A stretch of 64,000 bases of DNA from Burkholderia multivorans ATCC BAA-247 (GCF_000959525.1 NZ_CP009832.1:2480001-2544000), one strand, 5' to 3'; shown: positions 1 to 7,436, numbered from the stretch's first letter. Translations and numbers: made by a program. Notes: generated by a model from the letters alone, not told the origin.

Positions 1-2
1 TC

Positions 3-413
3 AACCAGTACTTCCTGCATGCCCGCATGTACAAGCACTGGGGCCTCGACAAGCTCGGCAAGCACGAATACGACGAGTCGATCGGCGAAATGAAACACGC
101 GGACTGGCTGATCGAGCGCGTGTTCATGCTCGACGGCCTGCCGAACCTGCAGGATCTGCACAAGCTGCTCGTCGGCGAGGAGACCGAAGAAATCCTGAAG
201 TGCGACCTGAAGCTCGAGCAGATCTCCCAGGCCACCTGCAAGGAAGCGATCGCCTATTGCGAATCGGTGCGCGACTACGTGTCGCGCGAGATCTTCGAAA
301 AGATCCTCGACGACACCGAAGAGCACATCGACTGGCTGGAAACGCAGATCGACCTGATCGGCAAGGTCGGCCTGCAGAACTATCAGCAGTCGATGATGGG
401 TTCGCCGGAGTAA
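3..413 (+). CDS. bfr: Bacterioferritin, C-terminal part (5' end outside window)
   Basis: The gene runs in from the left edge; 136 residues are visible. It is haem-containing ferritin, which oxidises Fe(II) at a di-iron centre and stores iron as a mineral in a 24-subunit shell in the cytosol. The run [12 protein letters not shown] carries the Met that in E. coli Bfr binds haem between subunits, followed by the family signature GLPNLQDL. The C-terminal helix ([14 protein letters not shown]) contains the ferroxidase Glu and His ligands. The C-terminus ends in normal family style. The bfd gene for its ferredoxin partner lies about 1 kb downstream, beyond murI. Identification is secure; only the N-terminus is missing. 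Confidence 0.96.
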   Translation, partial: NQYFLHARMYKHWGLDKLGKHEYDESIGEMKHADWLIERVFMLDGLPNLQDLHKLLVGEETEEILKCDLKLEQISQATCKEAIAYCESVRDYVSREIFEKILDDTEEHIDWLETQIDLIGKVGLQNYQQSMMGSPE

Positions 414-439
414 GCGCCCCCCGCCCGCTCGCCGTTCGC

Positions 440-1318
440 ATGACGATGACGATTTCCCCGAGCGCCGCCGAAGCGCACCGCACCGCTACCGCTGCCGCCG
501 CACCGATCGGGATCTTCGATTCCGGGCTAGGCGGCCTGTCGGTGCTGCGTGCGGTTCGTGCGCGGCTGCCCGGCGAGTCGTTCGTCTATGTCGCCGACAC
601 GCGCCATGCGCCGTACGGCGAGCGCGACGACGCGTTCATTACCGAACGCACGCTCGCGATCGGCGAGTGGCTCGTCGAGCAACGCGCCAAGGCGCTCGTC
701 GTCGCGTGCAACACGGCAACCGCCCAATCGATCGCGGCGGTACGCGAACGTCTCGCGATTCCGCTCGTCGGCGTCGAGCCCGGCATCAAGCCGGCGGTCG
801 AGCAATCGGCGAGCGGCGTCGTCGGCGTGCTGGCCACGCAAGCCACGCTGCGCAGCGCGCGTTTCCAGGCGCTGCTCGAACGCCACGGCGCCGGGTGTCG
901 TTTCATCTGCCAGCCCGGTCACGGCCTCGTGCAGGCCGTCGAGCGCGGCGACACCGGCTCGCCCGCGCTGCGCGCGCTTCTCGACGGCTATCTGAAGCCG
1001 ATGCTCGACGCAGGTGCCGACACGATCGTGCTCGGCTGCACGCACTATCCGTTTCTCACCACCGCGATTCGCGGCCTGATCGGCGAGCGCATAGCGATCG
1101 TCGATACGAGCGACGCGATCGCGCGCCAGCTGGCCCGCGTGCTGGAACAGCACGGGCTGCGTACGCCCGCCGGCATGCCTGCGGCCGCTCCCCGCTTCTG
1201 CTCGACGGGCGACGGGCGTCCGTTGCAGGCGCTCGCATCGACGCTGCTTGACCTCGACGCGCCGGTCGAAGCCGTCACGATCGCATCGCCGAACGCGCGC
1301 GCTTGCGCGTCCGCCTGA
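440..1318 (+). CDS. murI: Glutamate racemase
   Basis: Converts L-glutamate to D-glutamate for peptidoglycan in the cytoplasm. The 292-residue product has the N-terminal DSGLGG phosphate/substrate loop (about residues 27-32) and both catalytic cysteines in canonical context: VACNTA (Cys90) and GCTHYP (Cys200). The start is the ATG at 440, 26 bp after the bfr stop; an in-frame ATG two codons on (446) is an alternative, since the first roughly 20 residues are Ala/Thr-rich and precede the conserved domain. The open frame extends upstream into bfr, but that part is only read-through. Length is near the usual 265-285. Its position between bfr and bfd is probably historical, not functional. Confidence 0.96.
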   Translation: MTMTISPSAAEAHRTATAAAAPIGIFDSGLGGLSVLRAVRARLPGESFVYVADTRHAPYGERDDAFITERTLAIGEWLVEQRAKALVVACNTATAQSIAAVRERLAIPLVGVEPGIKPAVEQSASGVVGVLATQATLRSARFQALLERHGAGCRFICQPGHGLVQAVERGDTGSPALRALLDGYLKPMLDAGADTIVLGCTHYPFLTTAIRGLIGERIAIVDTSDAIARQLARVLEQHGLRTPAGMPAAAPRFCSTGDGRPLQALASTLLDLDAPVEAVTIASPNARACASA

Positions 1319-1402
1319 CCCACCCTCTTCGCCGCGCATCGCAAGGTGCGGCGGCTCGCCCCTATCAGGGTCCGATGACCTTTAAAAAAACCGAACCCGC
1401 GC

Positions 1403-1441
1403 TTGTCAACGCCGCAGAATTTAATGATAATAATTCGCATT
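1403..1441 (+). promoter_or_regulatory. bfd promoter with overlapping Fur box
   Basis: A sigma-70-type promoter is visible: -35 TTGTCA (1403-1408), 17-bp spacer, -10 GATAAT (1426-1431). A 7-1-7 Fur site, TGATAATaATTCGCA (1425-1439), matches 12 of 14 consensus positions and covers the -10. Fur-Fe(II) bound here would block polymerase, so bfd should be expressed when iron is scarce, which fits its role in releasing iron from bacterioferritin. Confidence 0.8.
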
Positions 1442-1463
1442 AACGTTAGCTATCGCACTCATC

Positions 1464-1700
1464 ATGATCGTCTGCGTATGCAAGTCTGTTTCCGATCGGA
1501 AGATTCGCGCGTCCCTCGCGGAGGGCGTGGACTCGTTCGACGAGCTTCAGTTCGAGCTTGGCGTGGCGACCTGCTGCGGCAAATGCGAGGAGTCGGTACG
1601 CGACCTGATGGCCGAGCACGGCGTGTGCGCGAGCCGGTGCGGTGTCGAGCATCACGCTCATCCGATTCCGGTGACGTTCTACGAACGCAAGGCGGCCTGA
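1464..1700 (+). CDS. bfd: Bacterioferritin-associated ferredoxin Bfd
   Basis: Small [2Fe-2S] ferredoxin that docks on bacterioferritin and passes electrons to reduce and release stored Fe(III). The 78-residue protein has the BFD-type Cys set: Cys4 and Cys6 in VCVC, then Cys38 and Cys41 in TCCGKC (Cys37 is an extra), at the spacing of E. coli Bfd ligands 4, 6, 38 and 41. The C-terminal tail is His-rich (VEHHAH) and slightly longer than in E. coli. The gene has its own Fur-box promoter and a terminator-like hairpin just downstream (1718-1735). Confidence 0.95.
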   Translation: MIVCVCKSVSDRKIRASLAEGVDSFDELQFELGVATCCGKCEESVRDLMAEHGVCASRCGVEHHAHPIPVTFYERKAA

Positions 1701-1715
1701 GCGGGCCGAGCGTGC

Positions 1716-1741
1716 GTATGCGGCCCCGGCCGCATTTTTTG
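1716..1741 (+). terminator. Rho-independent terminator after bfd
   Basis: GC-rich inverted repeat (ATGCGGC/GCCGCAT, 1718-1724 and 1729-1735, four-base loop) followed directly by six T. It would end or attenuate the bfd transcript before the small ORF and tonB. Confidence 0.7.
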
Positions 1742-1803
1742 TTTTTCCCGTCAGCAAGCCATCGTCTGCGCAAGCCAGCGGTTTATTCGCGAAGGAGCTG
1801 GAC

Positions 1804-1866
1804 ATGGAACTGCTGATCGGTTTTGTAACCACCGTATGCATCTCGCTGCTGATCTTCCGCAAGTGA
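1804..1866 (+). CDS. Putative 20-residue single-span membrane peptide
   Basis: A very short ORF with a good ribosome site (AAGGAG ending about 7 bases before the ATG). It encodes an almost wholly hydrophobic segment, MELLIGFVTTVCISLLI, ending in the basic FRK, as expected of a one-span inner-membrane micro-peptide with a positive C-terminus. It sits between the bfd terminator and tonB, 51 bp before the tonB start, so it could be co-transcribed with tonB-exbBD. Function unknown and family not recognised. The ribosome site and composition argue for translation, but an ORF this short could be chance or a leader peptide. Confidence 0.5.
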   Translation: MELLIGFVTTVCISLLIFRK

Positions 1867-1917
1867 TGCCGTTTCACCCGCCGCGCCCCGGGTGCGACGT
1901 CGTTCTTTCAAGCTAAC

Positions 1918-2655
1918 ATGCAGCCATCGCATTCCGCTTCTGCCGGCGCCTTGCCGGCTGTTCCACGTATGAATCTCCGAGTCGTCGCCGTCGCGGTCGG
2001 TGTGCTGGCCGCACACGCGATCATGCTGACGGCCGCATGGCTCCATCGCAGCGCGCCGCCGCCGAAATCCGTCGAGGTCCAGTCGATCACCGCGCAGCTG
2101 ATCGCGCCGCCGGCACCGGTCGCGCAGCAGGTCGCGGCCGAATCGATCCCGCAGCCAACACCGCCGAAGCCGGTCCCGCACGTCAAGCCGAAGGTCGAGC
2201 CGAAGCCGGCGCCGAAGGTCGCGAAGCCGACGCCGCAGCCGGTCGCGCCGTCGCCCGAACCGTCGCCGACACCCGCCCCGGCCGCCGCCGAGCCCTCGCC
2301 CGCCGCGCCGGCCGCGGCAGCGCCCGCTCCCGCACCGGCGCCGGGCCCCGCCCGCGAAACGATGCAGGTCAGCGCGCCGAAGAACGTGCCGACGCTGCAG
2401 TGCTCGTTCGTGAAGCCCGACTACCCGGCGATGTCGCGCCGTCGCGGCGAAACGGGCACCGCGTACGTGCACTTCGTCGTCGGCGTGACGGGGAAGATCG
2501 AAAGCATCGAATTGCAGAAGAGCAGCGGCTATCCGCGTCTCGACGAAGCCGCGCTCGACGCGATGCGCGCGACCACCTGCCGTCCGTATATCGAAAACGG
2601 CCAGGCGATCCGCGCCGCTCGCACGCAGCCCTACAACTTCGGGCTCACCGATTAA
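1918..2655 (+). CDS. tonB: Energy transducer TonB
   Basis: Periplasm-spanning protein that couples the ExbB-ExbD proton channel to TonB-dependent outer-membrane receptors (siderophores, haem). The 245-residue product has a basic N-terminus, one TM helix (about residues 20-40), a long Pro/Ala/Lys/Glu-rich spacer (about 45-150) and a C-terminal TonB domain (about 165-245) with CSFVKPDYPAMSRRRGETG and YPRLDEAALDAMRATTC. An ATG at 1969 (MNLRVV) is an alternative start; neither has a strong ribosome site. It is followed after 35 bp by exbB and then exbD, forming one operon. Confidence 0.95.
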   Translation: MQPSHSASAGALPAVPRMNLRVVAVAVGVLAAHAIMLTAAWLHRSAPPPKSVEVQSITAQLIAPPAPVAQQVAAESIPQPTPPKPVPHVKPKVEPKPAPKVAKPTPQPVAPSPEPSPTPAPAAAEPSPAAPAAAAPAPAPAPGPARETMQVSAPKNVPTLQCSFVKPDYPAMSRRRGETGTAYVHFVVGVTGKIESIELQKSSGYPRLDEAALDAMRATTCRPYIENGQAIRAARTQPYNFGLTD

Positions 2656-2690
2656 CCAGCCTTATCCGGAAAGATTCAAGGGAAACAAAA

Positions 2691-3422
2691 ATGCAAAGCT
2701 ACGGTATCGCGCACGTCTGGGCGCAAGGTGATTTCGTGACGCGCGCCATTGCGATCACGCTGCTCGTGATGTCGGTCCTGTCGTGGATCGTGATCGTCGT
2801 GAAGGGTTGGAACGTGGTGCGCCTGAACCGCCTGACGAAAAATGCGGAGCAAGCCTTCTGGCATTCGGACGACTTCGAGGACGGCATCAAGAAGCTCGGC
2901 CTTGCTGCGTCGACGCCGGTCGACAATCCGTTCCTCGCGCTCGCGCTGTCGGGCAAGGAAGCGGCCGACCACCACCATCAGACGCAGCCGCATCTGCATG
3001 ACCGCATGGACGTGTCCGACTGGGTCACGCGCTGCCTGAAGGACACGATGGACGAAGGCATCGCGCGCATGCAGAGCGGCCTCGCCATCCTCGCGTCGAT
3101 CGGCAGCACGGCGCCGTTCGTCGGCCTGTTCGGTACGGTGTGGGGCATCTATCACGCGCTGCTCGCGATCGGCATGACGGGCCAGACGTCGATCGATCAG
3201 GTCGCGGGCCCGGTCGGCGAATCGCTGATCATGACGGCATTCGGCCTGTTCGTCGCGATTCCGGCCGTGCTCGGCTACAACGCGCTCACGCGTGCGAACA
3301 AGGGCATCGTCAGCAAGCTGCGCCGCTTCGCGCACGGCCTGCACGCCTATTTCGTGACGGGCGAGCGTCTCGCATCGTCGTCGGATCGCAGCGGCCTGCG
3401 TCTCGCCGCGCGCGCCAGCTGA
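2691..3422 (+). CDS. exbB: TonB-system proton channel subunit ExbB
   Basis: MotA/TolQ/ExbB-family inner-membrane protein that assembles as a pentamer around ExbD and uses the proton gradient to energise TonB. 243 residues, with TM1 near residues 18-40, a cytoplasmic middle region, and TM2/TM3 at about 120-145 and 165-195 containing the conserved IGSTAPFVGLFGTVWGI stretch and GPVGESLIMTAFGL. An unusual His-rich patch (DHHHQTQPHLHD, about residues 91-102) lies in the cytoplasmic loop. Start ATG is preceded by AAGGGAAA. It lies between tonB and exbD. Confidence 0.95.
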   Translation: MQSYGIAHVWAQGDFVTRAIAITLLVMSVLSWIVIVVKGWNVVRLNRLTKNAEQAFWHSDDFEDGIKKLGLAASTPVDNPFLALALSGKEAADHHHQTQPHLHDRMDVSDWVTRCLKDTMDEGIARMQSGLAILASIGSTAPFVGLFGTVWGIYHALLAIGMTGQTSIDQVAGPVGESLIMTAFGLFVAIPAVLGYNALTRANKGIVSKLRRFAHGLHAYFVTGERLASSSDRSGLRLAARAS

Positions 3423-3436
3423 AGCGGGGGCGAACC

Positions 3437-3868
3437 ATGGCAATGAATACCGGCTTCGGCGACGATGACGACGACGGCGTGATGAGCGAGATCAACATGA
3501 CGCCGCTCGTCGACGTCATGCTGGTCCTGCTGATCATTTTCCTTGTGACGATTCCGGCCATGCAGCATGCGGTGAAGATCGATCTGCCGCGTGCAAGCAG
3601 TCAGCCCGTCGACGAGAAACCGCAGACGGTCGACGTCGCGATCCAGGGCGACGGCACGATCCTCTGGAACGACCATACCGTTACGCGCGACCAGTTGCAG
3701 GCGCGCATCGCGGAAGCGGCGCAGCATCAGCCGCAACCGGAACTGCATCTGCGTGCGGACCGCAAGGTCGCATACGAGCGCGTGGCCGAGGTGATGTCCG
3801 ATGCGCAGGCGGGCGGCCTGACGAAGCTCGGCTTCGTGACGGAACCGGGCGCGAAAGTTAAGAAGTAA
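3437..3868 (+). CDS. exbD: TonB-system proton channel subunit ExbD
   Basis: ExbD/TolR-family protein of 143 residues. The short acidic N-terminus (DDDDDG) precedes the signature SEINMTPLVDVMLVLLIIF, whose Asp in the TM helix is the proton-carrying residue. A periplasmic domain follows (about residues 50-135). It starts 14 bp after exbB and is the last gene of the tonB operon, which ends at a strong terminator 20 bp on. An ATG two codons later is an alternative start. Confidence 0.95.
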   Translation: MAMNTGFGDDDDDGVMSEINMTPLVDVMLVLLIIFLVTIPAMQHAVKIDLPRASSQPVDEKPQTVDVAIQGDGTILWNDHTVTRDQLQARIAEAAQHQPQPELHLRADRKVAYERVAEVMSDAQAGGLTKLGFVTEPGAKVKK

Positions 3869-3888
3869 CGAAGCGCGCTGCACAAAGT

Positions 3889-3922
3889 AAAAGGCCTTCA
3901 TCGCCAGATGAAGGCCTTTTTT
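3889..3922 (+). terminator. Terminator of tonB-exbBD
   Basis: Perfect 12-bp inverted repeat (AAGGCCTTCATC, 3891-3902, with GATGAAGGCCTT, 3907-3918), four-base loop, then a run of T. Classical Rho-independent terminator. Confidence 0.92.
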
Positions 3923-4203
3923 CATGCGCACGCGGGCGCCTTCGGGCGGCGGGCTCTTCGGCGGTATCGGTTGCGCCTCGAGCAACGCAAATGCGACTAC
4001 CGTGGTCTGCACGGGTTGCGCGTTCTGCCCTATCTGGCTCGCAACATATGCGGCCACCTGATTCCGCTCAGAACTTCCTTCGCGAAATGGGATTTCAATA
4101 TAGGCCTGCCCGCATCGGCATTCAAGTGCCTGTCGATTGAAACTTGCGATTGCCGGCGACGCTTCAATGACAAAACAAATCCGCCGCCTTGCGCATGCGA
4201 CGT
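3923..4203. other. Intergenic stretch between exbBD and lysR
   Basis: About 280 bp with less extreme composition than its neighbours. On the minus strand, immediately beyond the lysR stop, a frame stays open through this region and reads as a plausible protein (for example ECRCGQAYIEIPFREG and ERNQVAAYVASQIGQ) but has no ATG, GTG or TTG start before that stretch and runs into the exbD terminator. The plus-strand frame across it (from 3908) starts inside the terminator and has Arg-rich, non-native composition. No convincing gene is called; a decayed coding remnant is possible. Confidence 0.4.
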
Positions 4204-5178
4204 TCAGCTCGCCGCAACGTCCGCGGCCGCATCCTTCTTCGCGCGCTCGGGGCAGCTCGGCTGCTTGTATTCGCCGTGATCGAGCTTCTCCACCAGGTAG
4301 TCGACGAACGCACGCACCGCAGGCGGCATCCCCTGCCGCGATACGAACACCGCGTACAGCTGCGGGACCGGCAACGTCCAACCCGGCATCACCGGCGACA
4401 ACTGGCCGGCGCGCAACGCATTGCCGTACATCATCTCCGGCAGCGCCGCGATGCCGAGACCGTCGAGCACCGCCTCGCGAATCGTCATCAGATCGGCCGT
4501 CACGAGGCGCGGATCGTGTTCGTGCACGTGACGCGTGCCGTCCGGCGCGATCAGGTTGAACACGTGCCGCCCGTCGACGCTCGGCGTATCGAGCGTTTCG
4601 AAATGCGCGAGATCTTCCGGCACGAGCGGCGGCGCATTCTGGCTCAACAGGCTCGGCGCGCCGACCAGCATCTGCTCGGTACGCCACAGCGGCCGCACCA
4701 CGATGTTCGCGTTCTGCGGCGGCTCCGAGCGAACGCGCAGCGCGACGTCGATCGAATCCTCGAACAGGTCGATCACGCGATTCGTCACACGGATGTGCAC
4801 CTTCACTTCGGGATAGCGATGCAGGAATTCCGGCAGGATCCGCGACAGCATCGTCTGCGACAGCGTGACCGGCACGCTGACGCGCACGGACCCGCGCGGC
4901 GACGCACGCAGCTGCTGCACCGCGTTCATGGCCGCCTGCGCCTCGGCCAGCATCGCCTGGCAGTGCTGGTAGAACAGCTCGCCCGCCTCGGTGAGCGCCA
5001 GCTTGCGCGTCGAACGCTGCAGCAGCCGCACGCCGAGGGCGCCCTCGAGTTCCGTCAGGCGCCGCGACAGGCGCGATTTCGAGATGCCGAGGACGCGCTC
5101 CGCCGCGGAAAAACCGCCGTGCTCGACGACCTGCGAAAAGTACATCAGGTCGTTCAGGTTATGTGCATCGATGTTCAT
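4204..5178 (-). CDS. LysR-family transcriptional regulator
   Basis: 324 residues: N-terminal winged helix-turn-helix (about 8-66; FSAAERVLGISKSRLSRRLTELE is the recognition region) and a C-terminal two-lobed co-inducer domain (about 95-300). The Lys-rich tail (RAKKDAAADVAAS) is unconserved. It is divergent from the pirin gene, with 121 bp between start codons containing a 31-bp palindrome and a TATAAT; LysR regulators commonly control such a divergent neighbour, so pirin is the likely target. Its inducer is unknown. Similar to pirin-adjacent LysR proteins of other proteobacteria, inferred from arrangement only. Confidence 0.93.
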   Translation of the reverse strand: MNIDAHNLNDLMYFSQVVEHGGFSAAERVLGISKSRLSRRLTELEGALGVRLLQRSTRKLALTEAGELFYQHCQAMLAEAQAAMNAVQQLRASPRGSVRVSVPVTLSQTMLSRILPEFLHRYPEVKVHIRVTNRVIDLFEDSIDVALRVRSEPPQNANIVVRPLWRTEQMLVGAPSLLSQNAPPLVPEDLAHFETLDTPSVDGRHVFNLIAPDGTRHVHEHDPRLVTADLMTIREAVLDGLGIAALPEMMYGNALRAGQLSPVMPGWTLPVPQLYAVFVSRQGMPPAVRAFVDYLVEKLDHGEYKQPSCPERAKKDAAADVAAS

Positions 5179-5243
5179 GTCATCGTTCCAATTTCAGAAC
5201 AATCCATTGCGGGTCACCGCAAATTCCCAAGCAAATCGGTCAA

Positions 5244-5277
5244 TATAATAGCGTAGTGTTTCAAAAATAACGCTATT
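5244..5277 (+). promoter_or_regulatory. Palindrome overlapping the pirin promoter, likely LysR operator
   Basis: Perfect 8-bp inverted repeat AATAGCGT (5247-5254) / ACGCTATT (5270-5277) with a 15-bp spacer, lying between the divergent lysR and pirin starts. A perfect TATAAT (5244-5249) overlaps its left arm; no good -35 matches it, as expected for an activator-dependent promoter. Assignment to this LysR protein is inference. Confidence 0.6.
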
Positions 5278-5299
5278 CCGTTGATTCGAGGGCTTCCCC

Positions 5300-6172
5300 A
5301 TGACGACCGCTCGTTCGCTTGACCGCATCTACCCCGCCGTTCGGACGACCGAAGGCGGCGGCTTCGTGGTTCACCGCCCGTTCCCCACGCGTCAGCTGAT
5401 GGACTTCGATCCGTTCCTCTTGCTCGACGAGATGGGCCCCGTCGACTATGCGCCCGGCGAGGCGAAAGGCGCGCCCGACCATCCGCACCGCGGCTTCGAA
5501 ACCGTCACGTACGTGCTCGAGGGGCGGTTCCGTCATCGCGACTCGGCCGGCCATGCGGGCACGCTCGGGCCCGGCGACGTGCAATGGATGACGGCCGGCT
5601 CGGGCGTCGTGCACAGCGAGATGCCGGACCCCGAGTTCGCGCGAAGCGGCGGCCGCTCTCACGGCTTTCAGCTGTGGGTCAACCTGCCGCGCCGCGACAA
5701 GCTGATTGCGCCGCGCTACCAGGAAATGTCGGCCGACCGCATTCCGACCGCGACGTCGCCGGACGGGCGCGCACGCGTGCGCGTGATTGCAGGCGAAGCG
5801 TTCGGCGTGCGTGCGGCGATCGAGACGCGCACGCCGATCCTCTACCAGCACTTCACGCTGCAACCCGGCGCGACGGTCACGCAAGCGGTGCCGGCCGGCT
5901 ATCGCGTGTTCGCCTATCCGCTCGAAGGAACGGGCCGCTACGGGCCTGATGGGCAAGCCGTCGACGCACGTCACATGATCGTGTTCGGCGACGACGGCGA
6001 TACGGTCACGTTCGCCGCCGGCGACACGTCGCTCGACCTGCTGCTGATCGGCGGCACACCGCTGAACGAGCCGATCGTGCGCTACGGCCCGTTCGTGATG
6101 AATACCGAAGAAGAGATTCGGCAGGCCGTCGTCGATTATCAGACCGGTCGCATGGGGCGCATCGAAGCGTAA
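5300..6172 (+). CDS. Pirin family protein
   Basis: Bicupin iron protein of 290 residues. All four metal ligands known from human pirin are present: His61 and His63 in PDHPHRGFET, and His105 and Glu107 in VVHSEMP. The N-terminal cupin spans about 20-130 and the C-terminal pirin domain about 170-275. Bacterial pirins have been reported as quercetin dioxygenases or as redox/regulatory proteins; the sequence does not say which applies here. It is divergently transcribed from a LysR regulator that probably controls it. Confidence 0.93.
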   Translation: MTTARSLDRIYPAVRTTEGGGFVVHRPFPTRQLMDFDPFLLLDEMGPVDYAPGEAKGAPDHPHRGFETVTYVLEGRFRHRDSAGHAGTLGPGDVQWMTAGSGVVHSEMPDPEFARSGGRSHGFQLWVNLPRRDKLIAPRYQEMSADRIPTATSPDGRARVRVIAGEAFGVRAAIETRTPILYQHFTLQPGATVTQAVPAGYRVFAYPLEGTGRYGPDGQAVDARHMIVFGDDGDTVTFAAGDTSLDLLLIGGTPLNEPIVRYGPFVMNTEEEIRQAVVDYQTGRMGRIEA

Positions 6173-6278
6173 TGCGTACGGGACGGGACGCGGGTGCCGC
6201 GAAGCCGCACGTTTTGCGTCACAATGACTTCCTGACTTGAACCACACGGCGTCCCGCCACAAGAAGGAAACCGTCCCC

Positions 6279-6761
6279 TTGAACTTCGAACACCTGATCC
6301 AGATCAACACCGACGATCCGGCCATCCCGACCCTCACGCGCGACCAGCTGTGGGAGGGCCTCGTGCTGCGCGCCGAGCAGCCGCAGCTGTTCGTGATCGG
6401 CCTCGACAGCTGCGTCGTTCGCGAGCGCACCGCGACCACGCTGGAGCGCGAACTGCATTACGGCCACGCGGTCGTGCGCGACCGCGTGACCTTCACGCCG
6501 AATCAGCAGGTCCGCTATGACATTCACGCGGCCGACGGCGAAATCGGCGGCTCGCTGACGATGACGATCGAGGAACGCGACGATCATGAGCTGTTCCTGC
6601 GTTTCGAATACCGGACGACGCTGACCGTCACCGACGACAGCGAGGAAGCGCGGCAGACGCACGGCATCGTGAAGGAAGCGTATCGCACCTCGGACATCGA
6701 TACGGTGCGCCTGATCCGCGAATACGCGCAGGGACGCAAGGACCCGGATCCGCTGCACTGA
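6279..6761 (+). CDS. SRPBCC (AtaL-like, former DUF1857) family protein
   Basis: 160 residues from a TTG start, chosen because AAGAAGGAAA lies just upstream and the protein then begins MNFEHLIQIN, typical of the family; an upstream TTG (6237) in frame lacks a ribosome site. The sequence has a START/Bet v1-like pattern: GLVLRAEQPQLFV, a central RELHYGHAVVRDRVTF, and a long C-terminal helix (VKEAYRTSDIDTVRLIREYA). Such proteins bind hydrophobic ligands or act as small cyclases; no specific activity can be assigned. It stands alone between pirin and hemP. Confidence 0.8.
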   Translation: MNFEHLIQINTDDPAIPTLTRDQLWEGLVLRAEQPQLFVIGLDSCVVRERTATTLERELHYGHAVVRDRVTFTPNQQVRYDIHAADGEIGGSLTMTIEERDDHELFLRFEYRTTLTVTDDSEEARQTHGIVKEAYRTSDIDTVRLIREYAQGRKDPDPLH

Positions 6762-6833
6762 CACGGGCGGCGGCGTGCTCGCCGCCGTTTGCTTCAAGCT
6801 ATCGACCCCGCTTCCCCGATCAATAAAGAGTTT

Positions 6834-6863
6834 TTGTAAATGGGAATAGTTATCATTTAGAAT
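6834..6863 (+). promoter_or_regulatory. hemP promoter with central Fur box
   Basis: -35 TTGTAA (6834-6839), 18-bp spacer, -10 TAGAAT (6858-6863). The spacer holds a 7-1-7 Fur site TGGGAATaGTTATCA (6841-6855), matching 11 of 14 consensus bases. A repressor placed between -35 and -10 is a typical Fur-repressed layout. Confidence 0.78.
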
Positions 6864-6899
6864 TCATTCCATCGTATCGACAGTCACCGATCAAACCGA

Positions 6900-7145
6900 A
6901 TGACCGACACCATGCGCCCGACTACGCTGACCTTGCGCCGCACTGCGGGCACTGCAGGCGGCAGCCGTCAGAAGACGGCGGCGGTTACCGCTCCGGCGAA
7001 GCCTGCCGGCAACCGCGACAGCGGCACACGGGTCGTCAGCAGCGACGCGCTGCTGCAAGGTCACAGCCACATCAGCATTGCGCACAACGGCGAAACGTAT
7101 CAGTTGCGCGCAACGCGGCTCGGCAAGCTGATCCTGACGAAGTAA
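6900..7145 (+). CDS. hemP: Hemin uptake protein HemP/HmuP
   Basis: 81 residues. The C-terminal half carries the HemP domain (VSSDALLQGHSHISIAHNGETYQLR... KLILTK); the N-terminal half is Thr/Ala/Lys-rich and variable. In rhizobia and Burkholderia, HmuP/HemP is needed for haem uptake and behaves as a small activator of haem-receptor expression. Here no haem receptor is adjacent, so it would act in trans. The Fur-box promoter lies 37 bp upstream. A structured 3' region and a strong terminator follow. An ATG at 6912 is an alternative start. Confidence 0.9.
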   Translation: MTDTMRPTTLTLRRTAGTAGGSRQKTAAVTAPAKPAGNRDSGTRVVSSDALLQGHSHISIAHNGETYQLRATRLGKLILTK

Positions 7146-7331
7146 CGACAGAGTATTGTGGGGACCACCTCCCTGAGAGGTGTTGGGCATTAGCCAGCGC
7201 AACGGCTTGCACGCGAGATCTAGACCCCTTCGTGCAAACACACTCAAGCAGCCGTTGCAGCAAGCCAAGCCACTTTTTTGGTTCTCACGCGGCAACAAAA
7301 AAGCGACACGTCCTTCGACGTGTCGCTTTTT
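7146..7331 (+). ncRNA. Candidate iron-regulated sRNA / structured hemP 3' UTR
   Basis: 186 bp after the hemP stop contain no ORF but dense RNA structure: a small hairpin CACCTC/GAGGTG (7166-7182) with a C-rich ACCACCTCCCT strand that could pair with ribosome sites, then a two-part stem (GCAACGGCT 7199-7207 with AGCCGTTGC 7250-7258, and TGCACG 7208-7213 with CGTGCA 7231-7236), then a strong terminator. Being transcribed from the Fur-controlled hemP promoter, it would accumulate in low iron. From memory, B. cenocepacia has an iron-responsive sRNA (BrrF) in a Fur-regulated context; this may be it, but I cannot confirm the locus. Confidence 0.55.
7297..7331 (+). terminator. Terminator after hemP (bidirectional)
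   Basis: GCGACACGTC (7303-7312) and GACGTGTCGC (7317-7326) form a perfect 10-bp stem with CTTC loop, flanked by AAAAAA on the left and TTTTT on the right, so it could stop hemP and, from the other side, ftrD. Confidence 0.93.
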
Positions 7332-7436
7332 ATTTGTGCTCTCGGATGCGCTCGCGCGGGAATGGAAAATCCATGAAGGCAGACCGAGCGCCGTTCGACG
7401 ATCGGCCGCTGTGGCCGACGCGATTCGCGCAGCCGC

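Noticed and set aside
3908-4279. 123-codon plus-strand frame after exbD
   Set aside because: Starts inside the exbD terminator, overlaps lysR and has Arg/Cys-rich unusual composition.
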